This document shows, in pieces, positions 22,899 to 32,418 of a stretch of 64,000 nt of DNA. The position numbers and the translations under genes were made by a program. Source of the stretch: Candidatus Aminicenantota bacterium (GTDB taxonomy: Bacteria > Acidobacteriota > Aminicenantia > Aminicenantales > Saccharicenantaceae); contig JAPKZD010000025.1 in the NCBI GenBank assembly GCA_026393975.1, positions 81,568 through 145,567 of the forward strand, given 5' to 3'. Under the pieces are notes generated by a model. That model had not been told where the DNA came from. It saw only the letters and a program-made list of their open reading frames with translations, and made no database searches. The stretch's first letter is position 1. Each line of letters opens with the position of its first letter.

Positions 22899-25310
22899 AT
22901 GAACACACCCCGCGAATATTCGGCATCCCTGCTGACCTGCCTCATGGCCTGCGGACTCTTGCTTTGGAGCGTTTCCTGCCGGCCCGCCGGGCCCCAGGCC
23001 GGGGATGAGCTGGCCGGCGTCACCCAGTTCGTGGCCAACGGCTCGTTCGAAGAAATGGACGGCGGCAATCCCAAAGGCTGGAGTCCACGGAGCTGGCAGA
23101 GGGACGGGGCGGTGTTCGCCGTCGAGCCGTCTGGGAGAAGCGGCGGCCGAAGCGTCATGATCTCCTCCGAACAGGGCGCCGATGCTTCGTGGGTGACGAC
23201 CGCCGTTATCAAGCCCTACTCGCGCTATATACTGAGCGGCTGGGTCAAGACTCAGGAACTCGTGCCCGGAACGAGCCGCGGGGCCCAGATCAACATCGAC
23301 GGTGAGGAAGAATGGCGCACGCCTCCGGTCAAGGGGACGCAGGATTGGACCAAGGTCGAAGTCGAGTTCGACGCCGGCGCCAACGACGCCCTCGAGGTGT
23401 CGTGCCTGTTCGGCGGCTGGGGGAAAGCGACGGGGAAGGCCTGGTTCGACGACATCGAGCTCACCCGCCTCTCCGGCAAGGAGCTGGGTCAGTCCAAGGT
23501 CACGATCGACATCGATAAGACCGGGAAACCCATATCCAAGTATATCTACGGCCAGTTCATCGAACACCTGGGCCGGTGCATCTATCAGGGGATCTGGGCC
23601 GAGATGCTCGAGGACCGGAAGTTCTTCTATGCCGTGGGAGAGGGCGAATCCCCTTGGAAGGCAGTCGGCGACGCTAGCCTCGTCAAGATGGACAAGGACA
23701 AGCCCTTCACGGGCGCCCATACGCCGCGGGTGATGCTCGCCGGGAAAGGCCCGGGCGGGATCGTCCAGGAGGCGCTGGCCCTCGTCGAAGGGAAGGAATA
23801 CGTTGGCTGGATCGTCTTGGCCGGCGACCAGAGCGCAGCGCCGGTCAACGTCAGTCTCATCTGGGGCGAAGGGTCCGAGGCCCGGCAGACGCTCGCGGCC
23901 AAAGAGATCGGGCACGAATACAAGACGTTCCCCTTTACCTTCAGAGCCGGCGCATCGACCGAGAACGCCCGGCTCGAGATCGTCTCGACGGGCCGGGGCT
24001 CGTTCAAAGTCGGGACGGCCTCGATCATGCCGGCCGACAACGTCGACGGCTTCCGGCCGGAAGTTCTGGCCCTGCTCAAGGAGCTGGATTCCCCCGTCTA
24101 CCGTTGGCCGGGCGGCAACTTCGTCAGCGGCTACGACTGGCGCGATGGCATCGGAGACCGCGACAAACGCCCGCCGCACAAGAACCCGGCCTGGAAGGGC
24201 GTCGAGCACAACGACGTCGGCGTCCATGAATACCTCGACTTGATGCGGCTCATCGGCTCCGAGCCGTACATCACGGTCAACAGCGGTCTCGGCGACGTCG
24301 TCATGGCCCTTGAAGAACTCGGATACGTCAATGGCGCTCCCGATTCTAAGATGGGCAAGCTCCGCGCGGCCAACGGCCATCCCGAGCCGTGGGGCGTAAA
24401 GTTCTGGGCCATCGGCAACGAGATGTACGGCGACTGGCAGCTCGGCCACATCCCTCTCTCCGACTACGTCAAGAAGCACACTCAGTACGCCGTGGCGATG
24501 AAGGCCATGGACCCCTCCGTGAAGGTTGTCGCTGTGGGCGCCGTCGGCCGCTGGAGCGAAACCATGCTGGCCGAGGCCTCGAACCACATGGATCTCATCA
24601 GCGAGCATTTCTACGTCGGGCACAAGACCGGACTCCTCGGCCACGTCAACCAGATGCCGACGGAGATCCGCCGGATCGCCGAGGCCCACCGGAAATACCG
24701 GCAGACGATCCCGACGCTCAAGGCGAAGGAAGTCCCCGTCGCCCTCGACGAGTGGAACTACTGGTACGGGCCGCACATCTACGGCGAGCTCGGAACGCAA
24801 TATTTCCTGGAAGACGCGCTCGGCGTCGCCGCCGGGCTCAACGAGTACGCCCGCCAGAGCGACATCTATTTCATGGCCAATTACGCCCAGACCGTCAACG
24901 CCCTCGGGGCCATCAAGACCTCGAAGACGGCGGCCGTGCTCGACACGACGGGCGTCATTCTTGCGCTCTACCGGAAGCAATTCGGGACGATCCCGGTCGC
25001 GGTCGGCGGGGCGCCCGAGCCGCTCGACGTCATGGCCTGCTGGAAGGACGAGACGAAAGGCGTTATGACCCTGTCGATCGTCAACCCGACCAAGGTGGCA
25101 CAGACCCTCAGTCTCGATTTCGGGAAGCTGAAGCTCCCGAAGACGGCCAAACTCTATCTCGTTGCCGGCGACGACCCGAGGGCCTGCAACGTGCCCGGGA
25201 AACCTCCGGCCGTCGTGGCCAAAGAGGTCGACGCCGCTCCGTTCGGCAGGAAGATCACGGTACCCCCGATCAGCGTCTCGCTTTATCATATCGGGGTCGG
25301 ACCACAGTAA
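22899..25310 (+). CDS. GH51 alpha-L-arabinofuranosidase with N-terminal CBM-like domain
   Basis: An 803-residue exported enzyme. A signal sequence ends near SVSC, with Cys27 as a possible lipid site. Residues of about 40-195 (FVANGSFEEMDGGNPKGW to FDDIEL) form a CBM4/9-like beta-sandwich. The GH51 domain follows from IDKTGKPISKYIYGQFIEH, with RWPGGNFVSGYDWRD, the acid/base Glu in AIGNEMYGDW and the nucleophile Glu in ALDEWNYWYG. It releases alpha-L-arabinofuranose from arabinan, arabinoxylan or arabinogalactan. Its own promoter is upstream. It complements the GH127 pair, which cleaves the beta linkage. Confidence 0.92.
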   Translation: MNTPREYSASLLTCLMACGLLLWSVSCRPAGPQAGDELAGVTQFVANGSFEEMDGGNPKGWSPRSWQRDGAVFAVEPSGRSGGRSVMISSEQGADASWVTTAVIKPYSRYILSGWVKTQELVPGTSRGAQINIDGEEEWRTPPVKGTQDWTKVEVEFDAGANDALEVSCLFGGWGKATGKAWFDDIELTRLSGKELGQSKVTIDIDKTGKPISKYIYGQFIEHLGRCIYQGIWAEMLEDRKFFYAVGEGESPWKAVGDASLVKMDKDKPFTGAHTPRVMLAGKGPGGIVQEALALVEGKEYVGWIVLAGDQSAAPVNVSLIWGEGSEARQTLAAKEIGHEYKTFPFTFRAGASTENARLEIVSTGRGSFKVGTASIMPADNVDGFRPEVLALLKELDSPVYRWPGGNFVSGYDWRDGIGDRDKRPPHKNPAWKGVEHNDVGVHEYLDLMRLIGSEPYITVNSGLGDVVMALEELGYVNGAPDSKMGKLRAANGHPEPWGVKFWAIGNEMYGDWQLGHIPLSDYVKKHTQYAVAMKAMDPSVKVVAVGAVGRWSETMLAEASNHMDLISEHFYVGHKTGLLGHVNQMPTEIRRIAEAHRKYRQTIPTLKAKEVPVALDEWNYWYGPHIYGELGTQYFLEDALGVAAGLNEYARQSDIYFMANYAQTVNALGAIKTSKTAAVLDTTGVILALYRKQFGTIPVAVGGAPEPLDVMACWKDETKGVMTLSIVNPTKVAQTLSLDFGKLKLPKTAKLYLVAGDDPRACNVPGKPPAVVAKEVDAAPFGRKITVPPISVSLYHIGVGPQ

Positions 25311-25328
25311 CGTTGAAGGAGGATGATC

Positions 25329-28241
25329 ATGAGCCGCGAATCCCGGAGAAATAGGTCTGTTTGGATCTTTGCTTTAGTCCTCGCCCTGGGCCTGGCTGTC
25401 GTGCCTGCCCTGGCCCAACAGAAGATCCACGAGGAGTACACCAAGAAGATCCTCGAGTTCACGACCGATCCTTGCTTCACCACGAAGTACGTCAACTACA
25501 TGCCGTTCGCCGAGGGCATCCCGACCCCGCTCGAGGTCCTCGGACACATCGCCGGGGCCAAGGACATCCTGACTTACTCAGCCGACGTCTACAAGTACAT
25601 GCGGGCCCTGGCCGCCGCCACCCCCCGCGTCAAGGTCTTCGACATCGGCAAGACCGAGGAGGGCCGCGACTGGATCCTCGTCGCCGTCGCCGATGAGGAA
25701 ACGATCAAGAACCTCGACAAGTACAAGGCCATCAACGCCCGGCTGGCCGACCCCCGCGGCCTCACCGAGACCGATGCGCAAAGCCTGATGAAGCAGGCCA
25801 AACCGATCTACTGGGCGACCGGCGGCATGCACTCCAGCGAGACCGGCTCGGTCGAGATGCTCATGGAGCTCGCTTACCGTGTCGCCGTCGACGAGTCCCC
25901 CTTTATCAAGACCATCCGCGACAACGCCATTATCCTCATCACGCCCATCCTCGAGGTCGACGGCCGCGACAAGCAGGTCGACGTCTCGATGGCCAAGCGC
26001 AAGGACCCCAAAGCCAACGTCCCCAACCGGCTCCTCTATTGGGGCAAATACGTCTCCCACGATAACAACCGCGATAACCTCGGCCTGGCCCTGGCCCTCA
26101 GCCGGAACATCATGAAGGTTTTCCTGGATTACCATCCGATCGTCATGCACGATCTCCACGAGTCCGCCTCCCACCTCTACATCTCGACGGGCTCCGGCCC
26201 CTACAACGCCTGGCTCGACCCGATCGTCATCGACGAGTGGCACCTCCTGGCTTACCACGAGGTCGACGAGATGACGAAGGAGGGCGTGCCGGGCGTCTGG
26301 ACTCACGCCTTCTACGACGGCTGGGCCCCGAACTACGCTTTCTACGCGGCCAACGGCCACAACGCCATCGGCCGGTTCTACGAGACCCAGGGCGCGGGCG
26401 ACGGCTCGACCCGCGTCATCGCCGCGGCTGGCGACAGGGCCTGGTATAGGCCCAACCCGCCGCTCCGCTCGACGCTCTGGTCGATCCGCAACAACGTCAA
26501 CCTCCAGCAGAGCGCCCTCCTCATCGGCATGAACCACGTCGCCTCGCTCAAGGACAAGTTCCTGGAGAATTTCCTCCTCAAGAGCAAGCGCTCCGTGGCC
26601 AAGGCCCGGAACGAAGGCCCCGCGGCCTACGTCTTCCCCGGCGACGACCCGCGCCCCGGGCAGGCGGCTCGGCTCCTGCGTCAGCTCCAGGCCCAGGGCG
26701 TCGAGGTCCACCGGGCGGACAAGGCCTTCAAGGTCAAGGAAGCCGAAGTCCCGGCCGGAAGCTACGTCGTCCGCATGGACCAGCCCTATTCGCGCATGGC
26801 CGACATGATGCTCGACAAGCAGTATTTCAACGTCAAGGACCCCCAGCCTTACGACGACGTCGGCTGGACGCTCGGGCCGCTCTACAACGTCAAGACCGTC
26901 CGCGTCGACGACGTCGCCGTCCTCGACGCGCCGATGACGCTCGTCAAGGGCGAGGTCGCGGCCTCCGGCGGGCTCTCACGCCTGGGAAAAGGCGCTGTCC
27001 AGGCCTATCTCATCAACCACAACGCCGATAACGTCCTGGCCACGTTCCGTTTCGCGCACCAAGACCTGAAGATCCAGGCGGCCGAGAAGGAGTTCGAAGC
27101 TCAGGGCAGGAAGTTCCGGGCCGGGACGTTCATCCTCAAGCCGGCCGATAACGGCGGGAACCTCGAAGCGACACTCGACGCGGCGGGAAAAACATACGGA
27201 TTCGCGATTTTCGCCGCCGCGGCCGTCCCCGCCGTTTCGATGCACGAGGTCGGTGCCCCGCGCGTCGCGGTCATGCACACCTGGCAGAACACGCAGACCG
27301 AAGGCTGGCTGAGGGTGGCTCTTGACGAGAGCGGCATCCCCTATGAATACATCTCCGTCCACGCCGTCCGCGACAACCCTAAGCTCCGCGACAAATACGA
27401 CGTCATCATCTTCGGGCCGTCGTCTCCCGACGCGCTCGGCATCGTCAACGGTGTCACCGGCGACAAACCCATGCCGTGGAAAAAGACCGAGCTCACCCCG
27501 AACATCGGCGTCGAGGACTCGACCGACGATATGCGCGGCGGCATCGAGCTCGACGGCGTCCTGCACCTGCGCGATTTCATCAAGGAAGGCGGCGTCTTCA
27601 TCACCTTGAGCAGCAGCTCGGCGCTTCCCATCCACTTCGGGCTGGCTCAGGGCCTTTCGATCCGCGACACGCCGAACCTCTGGGCCCGGGGCGGAGTCTA
27701 CAAAGCCGACGTCGGCGACAAGTCAAGCCCCCTCGTCTACGGCTACGATGACACGCTCGGCATCTACTTCAGCCAATCCCCCGTCTTCGCCATGGGCGGG
27801 ATGGGCGGTCGGTCCATGGGCATGATGCCCGGGATGACCCCACCGCCGGGACGGGTGTCGGGGAGAGGAACCGAGAATGACCCGGACATCCCGCAGGGGA
27901 GGGCCAGGGACCTCGGCCTGCGGACCATGGAAGAGTTCCGCAAGGCCCAAAAAGACGCGCCGCAACAGCCGGCCGAAGAAGGCCCGCGCCCGGCCCCGGC
28001 CGTCCGGCCGAGGATCGTCCTGAGCTTCGCCCGGAACGCGGCCGACCTGCTCATAAGCGGCGGCCTCGCGAGCGGCGAGGAGCTGGCCGGCTCTCCGGCC
28101 CTGGCCGACGTCACGCTCGGCAAGGGCCACGTCGTCCTCTTCAGTTTCAACCCGACGTGGCGCAGCCAGACCCACGGCTCCTACTTCCTCGTCTTCAACG
28201 CCCTGCTGAACTGGAAGAACCTGGACGCCAAGCCGAAATAG
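25329..28241 (+). CDS. Exported M14 family zinc carboxypeptidase-like protein
   Basis: A 970-residue secreted protein. The signal peptide runs to about residue 30 (LALGLAVVPALAQ). The M14 zinc site is HSSE, His168 and Glu171, with a third histidine in MHDLHESASH (274 or 277), and KYVSHDNNRDN is typical of this secreted M14 subgroup. From about residue 450 it has a long C-terminal part with alpha/beta and class I glutamine-amidotransferase-like character and a low-complexity MGGMGGRSMGMMPG segment. Family members remove C-terminal residues or cleave cross-linked peptides. The start at 25329 follows AAGGAGG at 6 bases; ATG 25323 lies too close to it. It may serve with the M28 enzyme in protein breakdown. 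Confidence 0.87.
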   Translation: MSRESRRNRSVWIFALVLALGLAVVPALAQQKIHEEYTKKILEFTTDPCFTTKYVNYMPFAEGIPTPLEVLGHIAGAKDILTYSADVYKYMRALAAATPRVKVFDIGKTEEGRDWILVAVADEETIKNLDKYKAINARLADPRGLTETDAQSLMKQAKPIYWATGGMHSSETGSVEMLMELAYRVAVDESPFIKTIRDNAIILITPILEVDGRDKQVDVSMAKRKDPKANVPNRLLYWGKYVSHDNNRDNLGLALALSRNIMKVFLDYHPIVMHDLHESASHLYISTGSGPYNAWLDPIVIDEWHLLAYHEVDEMTKEGVPGVWTHAFYDGWAPNYAFYAANGHNAIGRFYETQGAGDGSTRVIAAAGDRAWYRPNPPLRSTLWSIRNNVNLQQSALLIGMNHVASLKDKFLENFLLKSKRSVAKARNEGPAAYVFPGDDPRPGQAARLLRQLQAQGVEVHRADKAFKVKEAEVPAGSYVVRMDQPYSRMADMMLDKQYFNVKDPQPYDDVGWTLGPLYNVKTVRVDDVAVLDAPMTLVKGEVAASGGLSRLGKGAVQAYLINHNADNVLATFRFAHQDLKIQAAEKEFEAQGRKFRAGTFILKPADNGGNLEATLDAAGKTYGFAIFAAAAVPAVSMHEVGAPRVAVMHTWQNTQTEGWLRVALDESGIPYEYISVHAVRDNPKLRDKYDVIIFGPSSPDALGIVNGVTGDKPMPWKKTELTPNIGVEDSTDDMRGGIELDGVLHLRDFIKEGGVFITLSSSSALPIHFGLAQGLSIRDTPNLWARGGVYKADVGDKSSPLVYGYDDTLGIYFSQSPVFAMGGMGGRSMGMMPGMTPPPGRVSGRGTENDPDIPQGRARDLGLRTMEEFRKAQKDAPQQPAEEGPRPAPAVRPRIVLSFARNAADLLISGGLASGEELAGSPALADVTLGKGHVVLFSFNPTWRSQTHGSYFLVFNALLNWKNLDAKPK

Positions 28242-28326
28242 GGAACGCTGGGAACGGCCTCGAGGAACAAAGCCGGACCGGTAAACGTATATAATATGAA
28301 AACCCAATGACGAATTGGAGGCTTTT

Positions 28327-28716
28327 ATGAAGAAAACCATTCGCACAACGGCGACGGCTCTCCTGGCCCTGGCCTGTCTGGCGGCTTTGGCCGTCACGGC
28401 GGTCGCCCAGGACAAGCCCGTTGACATGAAAAAGGTCATCGCTGAAATCGTCGGCGACTACGATTTCTCCTTCCAAGGGCAGTCGATGATCGTCCAGTTC
28501 ACCGAGAATGACGGTAAGCTTTTCGGCGCCCCCGTCGGAGAGACGCCCGAGGAGGTAAAGCCCGTCGAGGGGAAGCCCCTCTTTTTCGACGTCACCGTGG
28601 CGGCGAACGGCCAGTATTACGAGATGCAGTTCGTCCGCAACGAGAAGGGCGTCATCGACAAGTGCGTCTTGAGCGTGATGGGAACGATGGTCGAGGGGAT
28701 GAAGATCATCAAGTAG
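28327..28716 (+). CDS. Small exported protein, lipocalin-like/DUF3471-like
   Basis: A 129-residue protein with a clear signal peptide (TATALLALACLAALAVTAVAQ). The mature part (GDYDFSFQGQSMIVQFTENDGKLFGAP to VLSVMGTMVEGMKIIK) is a short beta-rich fold like the lipocalin-type domain found at the C-terminus of some secreted beta-lactamase-like and peptidase proteins. GGAGG lies before the ATG at 28327, and a TATAAT is at 28290-28295. The function is unknown. It ends the catabolic region. Confidence 0.65.
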   Translation: MKKTIRTTATALLALACLAALAVTAVAQDKPVDMKKVIAEIVGDYDFSFQGQSMIVQFTENDGKLFGAPVGETPEEVKPVEGKPLFFDVTVAANGQYYEMQFVRNEKGVIDKCVLSVMGTMVEGMKIIK

Positions 28717-28787
28717 GCGTTCCCCCCTCCTCCTAGACCTTTTCGGCTCGGTCTTCGGTAAGATTTTAGACGGCGCGATTCGTCCTA

Positions 28788-28817
28788 TTGACAACGCCAA
28801 AGTCAGCAAGCAATAAT
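28788..28817 (+). promoter_or_regulatory. Main promoter of the lipid/polyene gene cluster
   Basis: TTGACA at 28788-28793 and AATAAT at 28812-28817 are 18 bases apart. The ATG of the first gene is at 28831 with no recognisable ribosome binding site, so the message would have a leader of only about 7 bases. Confidence 0.6.
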
Positions 28818-28830
28818 GTCGCCTTAAGCT

Positions 28831-29577
28831 ATGGCTGATAACCAAGAAGATAGTTGCCGAAAGATAGCGCTGGTTACGGGGGGAAGTCGGGGAATCGGTG
28901 CTGCCATCGCCGTCCGGTTGGCCGCCGATGGATATGACATCTGGTTGAACTTCCGGCGGAACAGGGAAAGGGCCATGGCCGTGGCCGAGAAGGTTCGCTC
29001 ACTGGGCCGCGAATGCCAGTTCCTGGAGTTCGATGTCGCCGACGCAGCCCATACGGCGCAGGTCCTTCATCCACTCCTTGAGGAGCGGTGTCCGGACATA
29101 TTGGTCAACAACGCCGGCGTTTCCCGGGACGCGATCTTCGGATTGATGTCGGATAGAGACTGGGAGGAGGTCATCGACACCTCTCTGCGGGGGTTCTTCA
29201 ACGTGACCCGGCCCGTGGTCCAAAAGATGATCCACCGTCGCCAGGGCCGGATCGTGACCATCTCTTCGACCTCGGGCTTGAGCGGCGTACCCGGCCAAGT
29301 GAATTATTCGGCGGCCAAGGCCGGTCTGATCGGGGCGACCAAGGCCCTGGCCCTGGAAGTAGCCCGCCGGCGTATTCTGGTCAACGCCGTCGCCCCGGGA
29401 TTCATTGAAACGGAAATGATCGAGCATATGCCGCTGGACCAGATCCTGCCGCGCATCCCCCTGGGACGCCTGGGCCGCCCGGAAGAGGTCGCCGCCCTAG
29501 TCAGTTTTCTCTGTTCGGAAGAGGCTGGCTATATCACCGGCCAAGTTTTTTCGATCAACGGCGGGATCTACTCTTGA
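28831..29577 (+). CDS. fabG: 3-oxoacyl-ACP reductase (FabG/ApeQ-like)
   Basis: A 248-residue short-chain dehydrogenase. VTGGSRGIG is the NADPH-binding motif, NNAG follows, and Ser146, Tyr159 and Lys163 are the catalytic residues (ISSTSGLSGVPGQVNYSAAK). The ending SEEAGYITGQVFSINGG is FabG-like. It would reduce beta-ketoacyl-ACP during chain building. It is the first gene of a long plus-strand operon and matches the ketoreductase of aryl-polyene clusters. This is clearly a cluster gene and not the housekeeping fabG, whose usual neighbours (fabD, acpP) are absent. Confidence 0.88.
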   Translation: MADNQEDSCRKIALVTGGSRGIGAAIAVRLAADGYDIWLNFRRNRERAMAVAEKVRSLGRECQFLEFDVADAAHTAQVLHPLLEERCPDILVNNAGVSRDAIFGLMSDRDWEEVIDTSLRGFFNVTRPVVQKMIHRRQGRIVTISSTSGLSGVPGQVNYSAAKAGLIGATKALALEVARRRILVNAVAPGFIETEMIEHMPLDQILPRIPLGRLGRPEEVAALVSFLCSEEAGYITGQVFSINGGIYS

Positions 29578-29674
29578 AGCGAGTACCCTCAGCCGAAAAA
29601 GGGAACATGACCATCGGCTGGGCGAGGATCGCGGCGACGAAGCTCGCCGGGATGTCGCTCCAAGAAGGGTCCTC

Positions 29675-31183
29675 ATGGGAAAGGCCGAAACCTTGAGAAA
29701 CGTCATCGTGATCGGATCCGGCTTCAGCGGGCTCGTCTCTTCCCTGTTGCTGTCCCGGGCCGGGATGAACGTCACTGTCGTCGAAAAGAACGTAAAGGTT
29801 GCTCCGCTCCTGCGCAACTATGACTACCAAGGTTTCGAGTTCAACAACGGATTCCACTATCTTGGGGGATATGCCGCCGGGGGGGCCCTCCACCGCATGT
29901 TCGGCGAGTTGGGACTGCGCGATCGACTGAATCCCGTCCCCATCAACCCGGACGCATTCGACGTGTTCCAGGGGATTTGCGACGATCCGATCGCCGTTCC
30001 CGTAGGGGCGGCCCGGGTTCGGGCTGTCCTGGGCAAGGCCTTCCCCGGGAACGAAGCGGTTCTCGCGGACTATTGCGAGGAGTTGGAAAAGGCCTTCCGT
30101 GATTTTGATTTTCTGAATCTCGGGGAATATTTCATCCGGGTCGATCCGGCGCTGATCGACCGGTCCCTGGCCGATTTCCTGGCCGATCGAGGGGCCAGCC
30201 CCGCCCTGGTCGAATTTCTGAGTGTCTATACGGATATGCTCCTCGGTGTCAGCGCCCGGGAAGTTTCGTTCCTGACGCACCTGCTCGGCGTCGGCGCGTA
30301 TTTCCTCTCCGCGCATACGTTCGAGGGCGGAGGCGGAGCTCTGGCCGATGCTCTCGAAGCCCAGGCCAGGGAAAACGGCGTCCTTCTGCGGACAGGCTGG
30401 GAGGCGACAAGGATCGAGAGCGACTCCGGCCGCCGTTTCGTCGGCCTTCGCCTGCGGGCCGGGGACGGACGGGAGGAATTTGTTCCGGCCAACGCGTGTA
30501 TCTGCACGATCCATCCGAAGCGCCTCCTCGCCCTGCTTCAGGACGGCGCGTCGTTCGATCTCTTCGCCCATCGCATATCGGGGTTACAGGACACGAGGGC
30601 CGTCTGTCTCTTCCATCTGGCCGTCCGCCGCGACGCGGCTCAACGGATCGTAAGCAATTATCATCTTTTTCATCGCAATGAATTCGGCGGGTTACAGCAT
30701 CGGTTCACCCTTCTTCCCGATTTCACCCGTCCTCCGGGCCCGGCCGCTTCCGAGACACGAATGACCGCCTTGGTTACCGCCTGGGACAACGACAGGGGCG
30801 ACTCCTGCCCCGGGGGGAAAGGCCCTTCTTGCCAAGAACACGCCCCGGCTGGACCCGCGGGGGGCGAGAACAAGGAACCTGCTTATTTGGCAGGGTTCCG
30901 GAACAGGTTTGTCGCCCGTCTGGAGGAAGGGTTCCCCGATTTTCGAGAGGCGTACCAGATTATTGGAATAACGGCTCCGTGCGACTTGGACCGGATAAGC
31001 GCCACCTGGAACGGATCCCTCTATGGATTGAAGTGCAACTCCAGTCGAATGCGATTGACGCCCAGGGGACCGATGAAGGGATTATATCTGGCGGGGCAGA
31101 GCATCATCGCTCCCGGCATCTTCGGGACGCTCGTCTCCGCCTGCATGGCCAGCCGGCACGTCCTCCGAAGGAGGACGGCGTGA
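29675..31183 (+). CDS. Phytoene desaturase/CrtI-like FAD-dependent oxidoreductase
   Basis: A 502-residue flavoprotein. VIVIGSGFSGLVSSLLLSRAG is the dinucleotide-binding motif; VVEKN and the region HYLGGYAAGG follow, and the C-terminus GLYLAGQSIIAPGIFGTLVSACMAS is the FAD-closing motif of the CrtI/retinol saturase group. Family members add, remove or isomerise double bonds in polyenes. Residues of about 370-405 contain a proline/glycine-rich insert with two cysteines. In this cluster it may saturate, desaturate or isomerise the growing chain. Such genes are known in ladderane candidate clusters and are not part of standard aryl-polyene clusters. The exact reaction is unknown. Confidence 0.8.
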   Translation: MGKAETLRNVIVIGSGFSGLVSSLLLSRAGMNVTVVEKNVKVAPLLRNYDYQGFEFNNGFHYLGGYAAGGALHRMFGELGLRDRLNPVPINPDAFDVFQGICDDPIAVPVGAARVRAVLGKAFPGNEAVLADYCEELEKAFRDFDFLNLGEYFIRVDPALIDRSLADFLADRGASPALVEFLSVYTDMLLGVSAREVSFLTHLLGVGAYFLSAHTFEGGGGALADALEAQARENGVLLRTGWEATRIESDSGRRFVGLRLRAGDGREEFVPANACICTIHPKRLLALLQDGASFDLFAHRISGLQDTRAVCLFHLAVRRDAAQRIVSNYHLFHRNEFGGLQHRFTLLPDFTRPPGPAASETRMTALVTAWDNDRGDSCPGGKGPSCQEHAPAGPAGGENKEPAYLAGFRNRFVARLEEGFPDFREAYQIIGITAPCDLDRISATWNGSLYGLKCNSSRMRLTPRGPMKGLYLAGQSIIAPGIFGTLVSACMASRHVLRRRTA

Positions 31184-32418
31184 ACCGGGTCCTGATCACG
31201 GGTTACGGAGCCGTCTCTCCCTATGGGATCGGAGCGGAAAAGCTGTTCGCGGGACTTTTTGCCAATCGTTCCGCAGTCGTCAACATCCGGGATTGGCTGG
31301 GGGCCCGTGCGCCGGCGTTCCACTGCCAGGTCGCCGCACCGCTCCAGGAGAGCCCTGATCCGCGCGATGTGCCGCGAACCTTTCGACGCAATATGGGCCC
31401 GCTGGCCATTTTGGCCTACCGTTCCTGCGTCGACGCCATCGCCCATGCCGCCCTCCCGGAGAGCGCCGTGGGCTCCCCGGGGTTCGGCATCGTTTATTCG
31501 TCGACGTCGGGGAGTGCCGAGGCTCTCGAAGAATCCTTCCGGGCTTATCTCGAGGATACGTTAGGGGGCGTTCCGAATTCCGGCAGTTTCTTCAAGATCA
31601 TGAGCCACACCTGTACGGCCAACGTGGCCCACGCCCTTGGCCTACGCGGGATCGCCTATTCCGTCAGTTCGGCCTGCGCCTCATCGACGCAGTCGATCGG
31701 CCTCGCTTACGATATGCTGCGGAACGGCGCCCAGGAGATGATCCTTTGCGGCGGCTCCGAAGAGATGCATCCGCTGACCGTCCTGATCTTCGACGTCCTC
31801 CAGGCCGCCTCGTGGAAGTTCAACGACAGTCCGTCCCGAACGCCGCGCCCGTTCGACGCCCTCCGCGACGGGACCGTCTGCGGAGCGGGCGCCGGCGCCC
31901 TGGTGCTGGAGACCGAGGCTTCAGCCCGCCGAAGGAATGCCCGAATCCTGGGGGAGATCGTCGGGTACGCCACGAATATCGACCCGACGTCGATGGCCCA
32001 GTCGAGCAAAGAGAGCATCGTCGCCTGCCTCCGGGCGGCCTTGGACGACGCCGGCATCGGACCGGAGGAGATCGACTACGTCAACGCCCACGCTACGGCC
32101 ACGTTGGCTGGTGATGTGTCGGAGGCGCAAGCGATCGAGGAGGTCTTCGGGCCCCGGGTCCCGCTGAGTTCTCTCAAGGGGCACATGGGACACACGTTGG
32201 CCGCGGCCGGCGTCCTGGAGCTCGTCGGAAGCCTGGAGATGATGCGCCGCGGGCGGCTCGTGCCCTCCCTGAACCTGGAATCTCCCTGCCCGGAGGCCGC
32301 AGGCTTGAACCATGTTCCCGCCTCCGGATCAGACACCCGAGTCCGATGTTTCGTCAAGAACAGCTTTGCCTTCGGGGGCATCAACGCCGTTCTCGTCGTC
32401 AAGGAGTTTACCGAATGA
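31180..32418 (+). CDS. Beta-ketoacyl-ACP synthase (FabF type), active triad
   Basis: A 412-residue ketosynthase starting at GTG 31180, which overlaps the stop of the previous gene and has GAAGGAGG upstream. The active residues are Cys166 (SSACASSTQS), His304 (NAHATAT) and His338 (GHMGHTLAAAG). It condenses malonyl-ACP with an acyl primer. It is one of three complete ketosynthases in the cluster and matches the ApeO/ApeR type. Its stop overlaps the start of the ACP gene, suggesting coordinated translation. Confidence 0.9.
   Translation: MNRVLITGYGAVSPYGIGAEKLFAGLFANRSAVVNIRDWLGARAPAFHCQVAAPLQESPDPRDVPRTFRRNMGPLAILAYRSCVDAIAHAALPESAVGSPGFGIVYSSTSGSAEALEESFRAYLEDTLGGVPNSGSFFKIMSHTCTANVAHALGLRGIAYSVSSACASSTQSIGLAYDMLRNGAQEMILCGGSEEMHPLTVLIFDVLQAASWKFNDSPSRTPRPFDALRDGTVCGAGAGALVLETEASARRRNARILGEIVGYATNIDPTSMAQSSKESIVACLRAALDDAGIGPEEIDYVNAHATATLAGDVSEAQAIEEVFGPRVPLSSLKGHMGHTLAAAGVLELVGSLEMMRRGRLVPSLNLESPCPEAAGLNHVPASGSDTRVRCFVKNSFAFGGINAVLVVKEFTE

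Noticed and set aside
22731..25289. An 852-codon minus-strand frame opposite the GH51 gene
   Set aside because: Antisense shadow of a clear GH51 enzyme; no family motif on this strand.
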